From Adiantum capillus-veneris (lineage: Eukaryota; Streptophyta; Polypodiopsida; Polypodiales; Pteridaceae): a stretch of 64,000 nt of DNA. The stretch is taken from contig CM043952.1 in assembly GCA_014529385.2 (NCBI GenBank), positions 53,896,119-53,960,118 of the forward strand. Reading direction: 5' to 3'. The notes beneath the pieces are model-generated. The model ran no database searches. It was not told the origin of the DNA and was given only the letters and a program-made list of their open reading frames with translations. This document shows positions 1 to 12,100 of this stretch, in pieces. A program made the position numbers and the translations under genes. The first letter of the stretch is position 1, and each line of letters opens with the position of its first letter.

Positions 1-3000
1 ACCATCTCTATGCCTCTCTCTATTACTTCCAAAGTACAATTCCATCTTACCCCTTATATATATACATAAATTCAGCATGTGTACCATGATTAACCTCTGC
101 AAATCAAGAGATCTCATCAACGGAATTACCATTCTCATCACGATAATCAACCTTGGCGACGGTGGCGTAAAGAAGGGAAGACGAAGAAGAAGATCGATAG
201 TCATTTTGAGAACCTACACAAGTAAGTCCAAAACTTCTTCAAGCTTCACCATCACAAGGATTTTCTCACTTCATTCAACCATCTTACTTCAACCATCCAC
301 CTCATTCTACCCATTGTAAATGTAACATTAACTTTCTAGTGATTACTAACACTAACCACTAACATACTAACACAAAATAGCCATTGACCTAACCATAAAA
401 GACACCTCACCTCAAGACATGTGTATAGTAACTCTCTCTCTCTCTCTCTCTCTCTCCTTACTTACTTTCACCTTATCTACCATCAATAATGCTCTCTTTT
501 GAGCCCACACCCATGACTCAAGCAGACAAAGAAGGCCCGCAATGTTTTGATATTCAAAAAAATCATAATCCTGATTTGTTAGCTTGTAAATTAGGATTTC
601 TAATAATCTTAATGAGGGGTCTCCAACCTATAAATAGGCCCCTCTCCTTCTTGTAAAACAACCTCCAATATCTCACATAGCACCCCAACACTCTATGCGT
701 GAGGAGAGACTTAGGTGTAGCAACCACTTGTGAGCTTCACTCTTGGTGTGAGAGAAGCCTTCACGCTACACATTGCAAGTGAGAGAGCGTTGAGTTCCAC
801 AAATCTCAAAACCACTATTGTATATGCTCCTTCATCATCAATAAATTGAGGTTTGGTGCATCAAAGGCGTGATTCGACGTTCAAATCTTCGTCCTTCCAT
901 TTGTGCAATACGGTTTGGTGAATTCAAGGTGACTTGTGTATTTTGAGTTTTATCGGTTGATCTTGATTTTAGAAAGTGTTTTAGTGTGTTTTTCATTGCC
1001 AGTTTTGTGTCCATTGTAAGAGGGTATTGTGGTGAGAGGTCTCCCACACCCTAAGACAGTGTGTGTGTGTTTTGGCAATGTTTAGCAATCACTAAGCATT
1101 GAGTGAGTTTTGTACAAGTTCTACGATAGCAACCTAACGAACCATCTCCATTTGCAAGTCACAAATAAGGTATTACGCAAGATCCTTTTCTCTCTCTCTC
1201 TTACCTTTGCTCTAGCTCTCTCTGATCCATTTTGTGTGTGTCTTGGTGTGAGGTTGCTTGTGTGCGTTGTGTGGTGCATCTTCTTGGTTGTACCAAAAAT
1301 CTCTCTTGCGTCCTAGTTCGCATACCATAACTAGGTGGTGCCCCTATCTTGTTTGGGTTTGGCTGTGGGTTTGTTGTTTTGTTGTGCTTGTGGTTGCCCC
1401 AGCCCCAATTGAGCAGCACGGGAGCCTTGAGGGGTGTTTAGAGGCCACCTTTCTTGTTGCCCGCCCCGGACCGCCTCAATACTATATAGGAACCTCTACG
1501 CACCCAGCAGCAATCAAAGGAAGAGCTCACAAAACTTGTGTGCCACAACACAAGGTGTGGATGGTGACTGGGTGCCGTAAGAGTTTCCTAAAGGTGATTG
1601 GGTATACATGCAACATCCATTACTAGTCAACAACGTGTTTGATACCGTGGAAATTTGGACCACCATTGGAAGGGGAGGCTCCTTGGTTTCAAGAATCCCA
1701 AGGGGAGTGTAGCTATTGTCAGATAGACCTTTAAGGTCTCTTGGGATAGTTTCCTATGACATTAAAATTCTCTTCTTCTTCTTCTTCTCAATATCAAGCA
1801 CGCATTTGGAACAACTTACTCAGGGAAATTCCACCACACTGTTGGTAGCTCTTTTGGAAATGTTATGTGTTGTGACATGGGAGGGTCTTTCATTCTCCTT
1901 ATTGTATGTCTACTTGCTTGCACATTCATTTTTCCATCTACATAGTGACGAAGTAGCGACTTCGCAGTCTCCCGGGAACATTCAAGCGCACATTCAAAGC
2001 ACCACGTGCAATATTGGAGCGATGATTTTCTCCCACCTTTGCCCAAACCAAGTTGGTGCGATGCAGAGTTTAATTTTACTCACACTCATATGTCCCCACT
2101 ACTTAGGCATGGTTATGGTAGACTTTAACCCATCCAAGTTTTGTCTTTATTAAGCACAAAGTGGCCCGACCTAGATCTATACTTGAAAGCACCTTTGAAG
2201 GAAAAGATGCTATCGTATGTCCAAAGCTCATAGTGTTTTGAGGGAGACGCTCCTCCCTTTGAAGTTACATTGACAATGCAAAATGATGTGTTGGGGGTTG
2301 TCCAAGTCAACAAGCATTGGACCCTCGACAAGATGCGATAACATCTACACATTATGGGCTTTGAGACCTTCACCGTGCTCATTCTCAACTCGAAGGCCAC
2401 AAGGCAAGATAGTCTTCATAACCATCTTTTGTTTAACAAGTTTTACGTTCATTTGCTCATTATAAATGAAACTTGTTTTGATGAGAAAGAGAATCGAGGC
2501 AAGCATGAAGGTCCAAGAGGGTTGGGGGGTGGATGGACTTGTGCTATCACTACCATAATTTTGTTACCCTATGTACACGAGCACATTCCCACCATGTAAA
2601 TGACATAACAATCTTATTGAAACATTTTGAGAGTCTAACGTGAAGTGTCATTTAACAATGGTTGTCTTGCATACAACTTTTTGAAATGCCAAAGTAATTT
2701 TTTCCTTGCAAGATCTTGACATCATTGTGAGGCTTTTACCATCCATGCATGTAGTTGTGTGCCATACCTTCCGTATTTGGCATCTCGTCCAAATTTGGCC
2801 CCTTCTTTTTGTCATATTAGAAGGTTATCCCTTTATGGGAAAGGGATACAAAAGTGGCAACCTCACTATCTCGTTTTCACTTCTCATCTTTGCTACCTTT
2901 GGTGTCTGTTTGCACACACGCCAACCATGACCGTATCAATAACCTCTATAAGCGCCTTTCAACACGCTTTACCCTCTTCCTTGGGGACACTAAGCACAAG

Positions 3001-3006
3001 AAGATG
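1..3006. other. Unassigned eroded sequence
   Basis: No gene is supported here. The open frames are short, overlap on both strands and show no recognisable domain. A (CT)n tract lies at 432-456 and a TATA-like box at 629-637. The stretch around 600-1050, with a TATA box followed by a pyrimidine-rich leader, looks like an old LTR or promoter, but I could not find paired repeats, a primer-binding site or target duplications. The rest looks like long-decayed transposon sequence. Confidence 0.4.
629..637 (+). promoter_or_regulatory. TATA-like box, possible decayed LTR promoter
   Basis: TATAAATAG sits in a GC-poor stretch with a CT-rich leader downstream, the usual arrangement in plant LTR or gene promoters. 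No downstream coding frame is recognisable, so the promoter role is an inference. Confidence 0.25.
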
Positions 3007-3796
3007 GAGGAGCTCAATGCTTGTCACACCCGCAAATTGATGGCATTAGCAAGGACAACAAGGAGCCCAAGGGTGTCCTTGGAACCCTCTAGAGAGGGAA
3101 GGTGCTTCGTTTGATGTACCCTAGGGGGCTCCAAGGGGTGGTGGAGACTATGGTAACATCATTTCACTCCAAAGGATGAGGAGCCACGGTCAGACAACAC
3201 CATCCTAGAAGTAGCGATCAACCATTTTTGTCATCTTTGTAGTGGATAAGGAGTTCTTTTTGTTGCATGACTATAATAAAGCCTTTGGCTTGTGCATGGA
3301 TGATGAGTGTGTGAGTGCAATGGGCACAAAGGCCAAGCTCCCTCTGGACTATACTCTAGACCCCCTTTAGACCAAGCTTTTGTCAACCGGCGATACCATT
3401 GTCAAGACCATCACACTTGTGTGTGAGAAGGTGCTAGGAACCGATTAAGTGGATGTGTAAGAGGTTTAGTTCCAAGCCACCCAAGCAAAGGTTGTGGCTA
3501 CAAGGCAACCTATGTCAGTGAGTCACCACACAACCCCCTAAAGCTTAACATCAAAATTACTTGAGGAAACACCTTGTGAGAGCCATGGGGAGCCTCTCAC
3601 AAGATGTTTGCTCAAACAATTTCGGTGTTAAGCCATGTTGAGCCCCTATCCCCACACCAAGACTAACATGTACAAAAAATTTTGGATAAATTGAAACAAA
3701 ACTTTAGTTCTATTGCAATAATCATTGACATCAAGTCGGGCTACAAAACATACAGGGTTGGTTTACAAAGAAGAGGGAATTGATTATTGTTGTGGG

Positions 3797-3801
<5 letters not shown>

Positions 3802-3882
<81 letters not shown>
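3802..3882. repeat. (AG)n microsatellite
   Basis: About 80 bp of AG dinucleotide. The orthologous tract in the second copy of the duplication (22557-22589) is about 33 bp. Open frames across it encode only Arg-Glu or Ser-Leu repeats and are not genes. Confidence 0.95.
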
Positions 3883-3887
<5 letters not shown>

Positions 3888-4144
3888 AGGAAGAAGAAGA
3901 GAAGTTTCTAACGTCATTGGAAACTTTTGAAGATCTATCTGGTAAGTTTTGAACTCAATACCTCGTATCCAAGATAGAAGCAAATTAGGATGTTGTGAAA
4001 AGAGACTAAGGGGGATGAGAAAGCTATGAGGATGCTTCTTTACATGGGTAAATTGAGGCCCTTGTGAACATGGAGAAGGTGGAAGTCAAGTCCATGTGAG
4101 AAGCACCAAGCCTTGAAATCCACAAGATAGGGATAAGGAGGGGA

Positions 4145-4312
4145 GGAAAATCCCTTGGATCATGCATCTGAAGCAATCTCATAAGAGAGAGCCAATTCTG
4201 GTAATCCCATTATGTTGTTTAAACATGGAAAATCCCCTGGATCATACATTTTGAAGCAACTTAGAGGAGTACACCAATTCTAGTAATCTGATTAAGTTGT
4301 TTAATGAACATG
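4145..4312. repeat. Tandem duplication, two units of about 84 bp
   Basis: Units 4145-4226 and 4227-4312 share the frame GGAAAATCCC, TGGATCAT, GAAGCAA, CCAATTCT and TTGTTTAA in order. The pair is also present in the second copy of the large duplication (about 22850-23020), so it predates that duplication. Confidence 0.75.
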
Positions 4313-5427
4313 AGCCAGGCGGCTAACACCTAATCATCTAATTTGAAGAGTCCAAAGATATGCTTCATATGGGGGAGAGTAATCACATGACAAATCAAGA
4401 ATGGAGTCCATCGATGTGTGGTCTAAGGACACAAAGAGACATCTCAAAGAATGAATTGTGTTATTGGTCCAAGTCCAAACATAGAACCAAATCTCTCCAT
4501 GCGCTTGATTTTTGAACATCAGTATATTTTGTAGTTTCCACCTCCTTATTTCAAGGGCATTAAATATTATTCCTTTTTTGGTATATTCACAAATGATAAT
4601 AAAGTTGTCCTTAAGATGTGCATTATTGTGTCAATAGTACATCCTATAGATTGTGACTTTGGTATCAGATGGAGGCTTTTGATTTCTAGAACTTAATGGT
4701 AAACTGTATATTATGTGGGTGTGGGTGTGGGTGTGTGTGTGTGTATTGAAGTCAACAAATTTGTAGCTAGCCTGTCTTTGCTTGGCTGTTTTAGCTTTGT
4801 AAAAGAATAAACCCTGCAATTGAGAAGACCTTTTTTTGTTCGTAATGTGCCACAATCAATGGCTTCTAAAGCCATAGCTTGCATCAAAAATCCATGCCAT
4901 AACTCTACAACACCTTCACCATCATGTACCTCCCTCAATTTTTTGTGATTTCATACCATGCACACCGCACACATCCATCCGCGATACTTGAGACATAACA
5001 ATGGAGACACTTTTTGTTGCATCTTATGTCATTCAGACGACACCGCCACCTTGTAGGCTGGTTATCTTTTGCCTCTACCGGAGGCTAATACTCTCTCCAC
5101 CCCAAAGTAGCACCTCACCCAAGCAAGACAACCACAGCCATCAAGAGGAGACTCAGATGCCCACATCAAAGACAAATTAGAGTGATCATTGAGTGCCATC
5201 AAAAGCAGATGCCATGACACCTCAATCACACAGACCTACATCTTCCATGAGGGAGACACCTTAGAGAGGATATTTCAATGACACCTTGTATGTTTGAACT
5301 ATGGATGCAACTTTTAGAAAGGTAGCTCATTTCAGCCTTTAGATTTAAGCTTACTTTTATGTTGTCCCAAATAAGATATTTCATCCATTGTATCTACGAG
5401 ATTCCCTTCATTGGATGTATGGGTTTT

Positions 5428-5573
<146 letters not shown>

Positions 5574-6402
5574 AAAAGTACAGTAAAAGATGCAGCTAGC
5601 TAGATTGCATATCATGCTTGTATACCCTATGCACACAGTCTTGCATTGCGAGCCCCTAGCAATAGAGCTCTATCCTTCATCACAAACATCATGCCGGGGC
5701 ACACTACATCAAGTTTGTGAATGTGGCCACTATTCCTTACAGTCAAAGGTGTTGCGTTTTCAAAGGCATACACCAAACAAGAATAAATTTTGATTTTTCT
5801 CAACTGAAGGCATAGACCAAACAAGAACAAGTTTTGATTTTTCTCAACTAAAGCATCCAATAGAGAGAAAAGACAAACACTCAATTACATAATCCAGCTA
5901 CAATTGCTCGGAGATGCTACCCTGTTACACTAAAAAGAATTACTCAGCAATGGTCCCAGTCAAAATCCAGAATGATCCCAGTCAATGGTTTCGCAACCTA
6001 CGCCTTTTGCAGATTCGAGTAAATATGGGATACTCAGATGCACTCTACCTTGATTCTGAGTTAGGTTATTCCATATCTGAAGTTTATAGCAAAATTAATG
6101 CGCTAAAGAGCATTGTAGGATCTGATAAGATAGATAATCGTAAGGAGCCTATTTTCAAGTGTCCCAGTGCTAAACGCTCTTTTCCCATTTTCAAATGTAG
6201 ATGGGGTTGATCATGTATTGGGCAAAACTTTTATCTACTGAACAAAAGTGATTCATGTAGATGGGGATTCATGTATTTTTTTAAATCTAAAATAGAAAGC
6301 ACTTAAAAAGTGAATATTCTACGAGGGTTATTTTTTAATTTACAAGCATTCAGACCTTCTCTTTGGTTGTCACATTTCTCTTTGCAACCACTGTAGTTTT
6401 TT

Positions 6403-7185
6403 GTGTACAGTAAAATGGAGATTAGTTGTGCCATTCCATTGGCTATTGCAACCAATGGCTTGATATCTTCTAGGATAGCTATAAGTGCATCAGCGGGTGA
6501 AGAGGAGATATTGTCATCTCTTCCTACTATTCGCAATGTGCGTGCAGCAAAGAGAGCAGCTCGAAATGTCGAGAGGAATAGTACATCCGTTAATGAACAG
6601 GAGATACTTTCATCTCTTCGTATTCGAAATGTGCATGCGGCAAAGAGAGCAGCTCAAAATGTCGAGTGGAATTCAAAGAAGCAAATTATTGAAACCTTGC
6701 TAGAGATCAAAGCCTCCTGCAATAGGATGGAGACAATGCAAACCAATGTCTTGGATGTGGTTGAAACTTTAAGCTCTGCATTGGAGATTGAAAGTGGGAT
6801 ACTATGGAAATTGCGAGAAGAGACAAAAGCATCAAACTTGCAGAGACTAGAGAGTGAGGCATACATGAGAGAGAAACTTTTCAAAGTTGAGGATTCTCAA
6901 AAGATGATATTGGCATCTATTGAGAATCTTCGAAAAGAAGCTTCGCAGAGTCAACGTGAATCAAAAGGACGAATGCAAGACAATAATCTATGACAAATCG
7001 TACCTAGATTGAGAAGTATCGTCAACAAGCTCGGTGCTTTGACAAAGGTTCAAGGTTCAAGACTTTCAGATATCCGAGCTACCTCAAATAAATTAAGTGC
7101 TTTGGCTAGATTAGTTCAACCAAAGCAGCATCAAGTTTCTCAACGACCTAATCCTATTAATCCTACTAATGGTAGAAATATGTAA
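6403..7185 (+). pseudogene. Coiled-coil accessory ORF of the Helitron, one nonsense codon
   Basis: I do not recognise a family. The frame runs from ATG 6403 to TAA 7185 with one internal TGA at 6991-6993 (probably from CGA). Residues about 36-63 and 65-90 form a near-exact internal repeat built on EILSSL, IRNV and AAKRAA. The rest is rich in Leu, Glu, Lys and Ser with heptad-like spacing, suggesting an extended coiled coil. A possible splice acceptor (GTACAG) lies just upstream, so the true N-terminus may be in an earlier exon near 5950-6210. It lies between the proposed 5' end and the Rep on the same strand, which suggests an element-encoded accessory protein or captured host gene. Function unknown. 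Confidence 0.55.
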
Positions 7186-7348
7186 TGCTATGTTGTATCT
7201 TCATCAAACTGTACTTTTTGATTGAGTCACTATCAATGTGTTGAATGTATTTAGTCCTACTTATGGTAGAAATATGTAATGTTATGTTGTATCTTCATCA
7301 AATTGTATTTTTTAATTGAGTCACTATCAATGTGTCAAATGTATGTAG
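7161..7348. repeat. Tandem duplication, two units of 94 bp
   Basis: Units 7161-7254 and 7255-7348 differ at only a few bases. The first spans the stop codon of the coiled-coil ORF, so the duplication copied the end of that gene together with its 3' flank. Confidence 0.85.
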
Positions 7349-7601
7349 GTTAGAGGATATAATTAGATGTTCCTTTTTATATTGATTGTCTATTATGGAT
7401 AAGAATGTCCTTTTAGTGACTGATCAAAATTATAGCAAGGATATATATTATTGCACTTGATTTCATAGATGGTATTTGGACCACGTATTATCACCTAGTC
7501 ATGCACGACGTAGTCAATTGTGTGATGATTCGTGAAAGGCAAGGCGCCAAATAGCACGAGAGAGAACAAGGCATGACCTACAAAGTACTATTGGAACTTT
7601 A

Positions 7602-9354
7602 TTGGAGTGCAATGAAAGGCAGATCATGCATGATGTACATGAAGGAAACTCTGAAGACATGAATGTTGGGACAACAATGAACATAGTAGAGGGAAACTAT
7701 TCTAAAGTAGAAAAGCATTGTTTGTCCATCCGCTTTGAATATCCAACGTCTCTCCTTTTACACCACAAGTCTATGGCACCAGTTCTATCCAAAAAGTGTG
7801 TGTTGCACAACTTAGGAAGCTTAGATTTTGTTTGCTCCAAATGTAAGGCAAAGGCATGGAAGGATGAAGGAAAGACTATCCAAATATTTGTGGGTAAATA
7901 TTGTTGCTCTGATGGAAGAATTCGATTACTTCCTTTGAATGAGCCACCAAATGAATTGAAAGATTTGATGAGCTCCACCACAACAAGAAAAAGGAAGTTC
8001 TTATAAAACATTCAGGGATATAATAATGCATTGGCATTTGTGTCTCTTGGTGCCCATATCGATGAGACTATCAATTATGGTGGGAGAGGTATATACACTT
8101 TTAAGGTTCATGGCTCTGTCTATCATAGCATTGGTTCTTTAGCGCCTGTTGAAGGACAAAATGAAGTTCCACGCTTTGCACAATTATATTTTTTTGATAC
8201 TGAACATGAGTTGAGCAACAGATTGCATCATGTTTCAAATTTAGATCGTAGTATTCTAGAGTGTTTACAATTGATGATGCATAGAGTAAATCCCTCTGCA
8301 AATGCTTTACGATTTACTGCTTCTTTGTCTGGAGATGCTATTGTACCCAATATAAGGATGGTTATTGCAGAGCATCATTGTGATGGTTGGCAATATCTTG
8401 CTCCAAGGGGTTTGGAGGTTGCTGCAATTATGCCAGGACCAGGGGATGATAGAAATATTAGCTTACCGCGACATTGGACAGAATTTTTGACACGGGGACT
8501 TGAAAAGAATCTCCAGCATGCATCGAGCTTACATGTCCTTATTGTATGTTTTATGATTTCCAAGTGGAGAGGATGGGTAGCATCTTTATTTACAAACTAC
8601 CAATAGAAAAAAAATGATTCAAAAGAAATATTATGTCTTTTGCTTACAAATAAGAGATGATACCGTGGAGTGTCTTCTTCGAGGGGGTAGGCTATTACAA
8701 CAGTATGTCGTGGATGCTTATAGTACTCTAGAGGAGTCACGGCTTTTGTGGATGCGAAATAACCAAAAAACACTTCGTGGTGAAGTGTACCAAGGATTGG
8801 TTGACATGGTTGAGGCTAGAGATGGCTTAGAGAGGGCTGAAGGTCAAAATGTTGGCCGTAGAATTGTTTTGCCTTCATCTTTTGTTGGAGTTCCAATATA
8901 TATGTGCCAACTATTTCAAGATGCAATAGCAATTGCTCGTAGTAGGGGTAAACCGGATCTCTTTATCACATTCACATGTAATCCACGATGGAAGGAAATA
9001 GATGATGCAGTACTACATGGACAAAGTGTTGTTGATCGTCCTGATCTGACTATACGAGTGTTTTATCGGAAGTTCCAAGATATGATGCATTTACTTATCA
9101 AGCAAGCCGTATTTGGGGAGGTGATTGGACATGTTTCAGTAATTGAGTTTCAGAAGAGAGGTCTTCCTCATGCTCATATATTGTTGATACTTGCATCCGA
9201 ATATAAACCCATAGATACATTACACTATGACAAGTTGGTTTGTGCAGAGCTCCCTGACAAGAATGTGTTTCCAGAATTATTTGATGTAGTGATTCATTGT
9301 AATGTTCATGGGCCATGTGGCCCTCTGAACCCAAGTTCTCCATGTATGGTTGAT
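7602..9354 (+). pseudogene. Helitron Rep/helicase, N-terminal part (zinc finger, Helitron_like_N, HUH)
   Basis: Encodes the front part of the rolling-circle Rep. A Cys/His-rich finger (CSKCKAKAWKDE region, about 7830-7865) and the following PPNELKDL are typical of plant Helitrons. The HUH nuclease motif PHAHILL lies near 9163-9186 after EFQKRG. Damage: an in-frame TAA at 8004-8006 splits the frame, and a frameshift between about 8550 and 8630 moves the reading frame. Coding similarity resumes at 8614-9354 and is then broken by the Copia target duplication. The protein continues at 14623. It would nick and join single-stranded DNA during rolling-circle transposition if intact. Confidence 0.85.
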
Positions 9355-9359
9355 GGAAA

Positions 9360-9586
9360 TGTTGGAATTAGGGTTGCAGAGAAACGCACACAACTTGGAG
9401 AAGACGAAGGAAGCTCAAGGCACACAATAGAGAGTGTATTACTTAGTGTGCAATGGAAAGATGGATAGCCCTAGAGTGATGGGCGTATATATAATGCACG
9501 GGGGGAAAAACCTCCTAAAGAGGGAAAAAATGCCCCGGCGGTCCTACTGTGTTCACACACATCACTACCACATGTATATGGTAACA
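9360..9586 (-). repeat. Copia LTR (left, 3' LTR of the element)
   Basis: 227 bp, TGTTGGAATT to GGTAACA, nearly identical to 14393-14617. In the element's orientation it is the 3' LTR. The adjacent CCCCC (9589-9593) is the complement of a polypurine tract. Confidence 0.9.
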
Positions 9587-9654
9587 AATCCCCCATGGAG
9601 TGATGCGGTGAACGAGAGCTGGCACATGAGTAAAGGGAAGTTTCATGCCCTGAC

Positions 9655-12100
9655 ATGATCAGTCCACAGTATTTTCTCTTAAAGAGAAGTCCGAAGTTTT
9701 TATGTGCTTCAAACATTTTTTGGCTATGGCTGAAAATGTCTCGAAATGTACTATGGGCACCCTCCGTTCCGATCGAGGGGGGGAGTATATGTCTCATGAA
9801 TTTAATGCATTTTTGGCTAGTCGTGGGATAAAACACCAATGTACAGTGCCTTATACACCTCAGCAAAATGGTGTTGCTGAGAGGAAAAATAGGTCACTTA
9901 CGAAAATGGCATAATGTATGGTCAAAAGTCAAGCTTTGCCGCATTCTTTTTGGGTTGAGGCCATCATATGTGCCACTTATGTACTTAACAGGTGTCGTAT
10001 GAAAGCTTTGCAGTCTATTACTCCATATGAAGCATGGCATGATAGAAAGCCTTCTATTGAGTACATGTGTGTTTTTGACTGTTTGGCATATGCTTTGGTG
10101 CCACAAGTGCAGTGCAGAAAATTGGATGATAAGGCTGTCAAATGTATTTTTGTTGGTTATAGTGCTAAAAGCAAAGGTTACAGGTTGTATCATCCGCAAA
10201 CAAAACGCATTCTGATTTCACGGGATGTAGTGTTTGTGGAAGATTCTGTTCAGCCTTTGCTGTCATGCACTAGAGACAATAATGTAAGCTCACAGGACAT
10301 TTATGACACTTTGTTGCCTCTTTTCAGTGGTTGAAATACGAATGTAAGTTCCAATGAGGCAAATGTACAGCCTATGGGGGTTTCTGAAAATGTTACAAAT
10401 CAGCCTATTACTGATGCAGATGTACATGATGTACTTGATGAGGAAAGGGCTGAAAATGAGGAGGCTAGAGGTATGCCAAAATGGCTGGTGCACACTTTGC
10501 GTGACAGTAAATTGGATGCACCTTTGTCTAGTCATACTTGTTCAGGCTCTCACCATGCATCTTATGCATCAGATTGTTATGCTTTGGCTGTGTCTAGTTT
10601 ACATGATGTTGAGGAGCCTCTGTCTTTTGATGAAGCATAGAACTCAAAAAATTGGATGGCTACCATGCAATCAGAATATGATGCACTTATAGAAAATGAT
10701 ACATGGACTTTATGTGATTTGCCTCCTGGCAAAAAGGCCATTGGTACGAAGTGGGTTTACAAGTCGAAATGCAAGCCGGATGGTGAGATCGATCGCCATA
10801 AGGCTCGACTTGTTGCAAAGGGTTATGCACAACAAAAAGCATAGATTATGAAGAGAATTTTGCTACCACTTGTCGTATGACTACTGTGCGTTTTCTATGT
10901 GCATTGGCAGCTCATTTTGGTTGGGATGTACATCAATCAGACATTGTTACTGCTTTCTTGAATGGTTATATATTTGAGGAAGTTTATGTAACGTAGCCTC
11001 GCGGTTTTGTCATAAAAGGACAAGAGGACAAAGTGTACAAATGTAAAAAGGCTTTGTATGGGTTGAAGCAATCTCCTCATACTTGGTATGAGAAAGCTGA
11101 CACTCATTTGGTTAAACGAGGCGTGAGGGTGATGTACTTCTCATTGTGGTTCTTTATGTCGATGATTTGCTCATCACTGGACCAAATGAGAGACATCTTG
11201 CTGAATTTAGGGCTGATTAGAATGCTACTTTCAAGATGAAAGATTTGGGGTTGTTGCATCATTATTTGGGCATACAGTTTAAGCAGTGTGATGGTGGTAT
11301 TGCCTTGTGTTAGGAAAGTTACATAGAGACATTCCTATGTAAGTTTGGACTTGAGGATTGCAAACCTATTGCCACTTCCATGGAAACAGGTTTGAAGTTG
11401 AGTCTACATGATGCTTGCGATCCTGCTGATGTCACTCTTTACCAAACTGCTGTTGGTTGCCTCATTTATGTATGCAACATGAGGCCAGATATTCAGTTTG
11501 TAGTCTCACAAGTCAGCAAATTCATGCATAGCCCAGGGTCTAAGTATTGGTAGGCTGTCAAGACAATTTTCCGCTACCCTAGTGGCACTTTACATCTTGG
11601 CTTGTTTTATCCCTAGGGGGGATCATTGCCGCCACACTTACATGCTTTTTCGGACTCAGAGTCGGTTGGTTGTTTTGACATGCGAGTGTCCACAAGTGGT
11701 TTTTGTTTCATGCTTGGCAGTTCATGTATATCATGGTTGAGCAAGAAGCAACCTACTGTGGCCACTTCGAGTTGTGAGGCTGAGTACAGGGCAGTCTTCA
11801 CAGCAACAGTTGAGTGTGTATGGCTCAGATGCCTTATGGCTGATTTGGGTGTTGGACAGGACACTGCCAACACTATCTACACTGACAGTCAGAGCGCATT
11901 GGCAGTTGCGAGGAGCCCAATTTTTCATGCTCGCACAAAGCACATTGAGGTGCATTACCACTATGTCAGGGAGAGTCTCTCAGTAGGAGAGATCAGCTTG
12001 GCTTATGTGCCAACACAGGACAACCTTGCAGATCTTTTCACAAAGGCATTGTCTCGTGAGAAGCTTGAAGCTTTCAGCAAAGCTTTGGGCTTACTCCCCT
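9655..12100 (+). pseudogene. Copia integrase core, reverse transcriptase and RNase H, inverted relative to gag
   Basis: In order: integrase core with KSEVF (near 9690), SDRGGEYM and the NGVAERKN region (9702-9914); integrase C-terminal part (9918-10334); RT start with WVYKSK and ARLVAKGYAQ (10656-10844); RT middle with FLNGY and KALYGLKQSP (about 10845-11100); RNase H with SCEAEY, TDSQSAL and HIEVHYH (11626-12137). At least four frameshifts or stops interrupt it. The last ORF runs past 12100 into the antisense of the gag-side sequence, which marks the junction. About 40 residues of integrase between the two inverted halves are missing, so the inversion came with a small deletion. Confidence 0.85.

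Noticed and set aside
77..319. 80-codon ORF near the window start
   Set aside because: Low-complexity Arg-rich stretch, no recognisable domain and no promoter context.
3725..3983. ORFs of Arg-Glu or Ser-Leu repeats across GA/CT tracts (also at 5394-5636, 17904-18101, 19465-19662, 35633-35974, 44245-44502, 46271-46480)
   Set aside because: Dinucleotide repeats have no stops in most frames. The open frames on both strands are artefacts of the microsatellites.
5944..5945. Exact Helitron 5' end at TC next to the duplication edge
   Set aside because: TC is present but the preceding base is C rather than A, and the sequence after the 3' end does not continue the duplication copy. Kept only as a tentative boundary.
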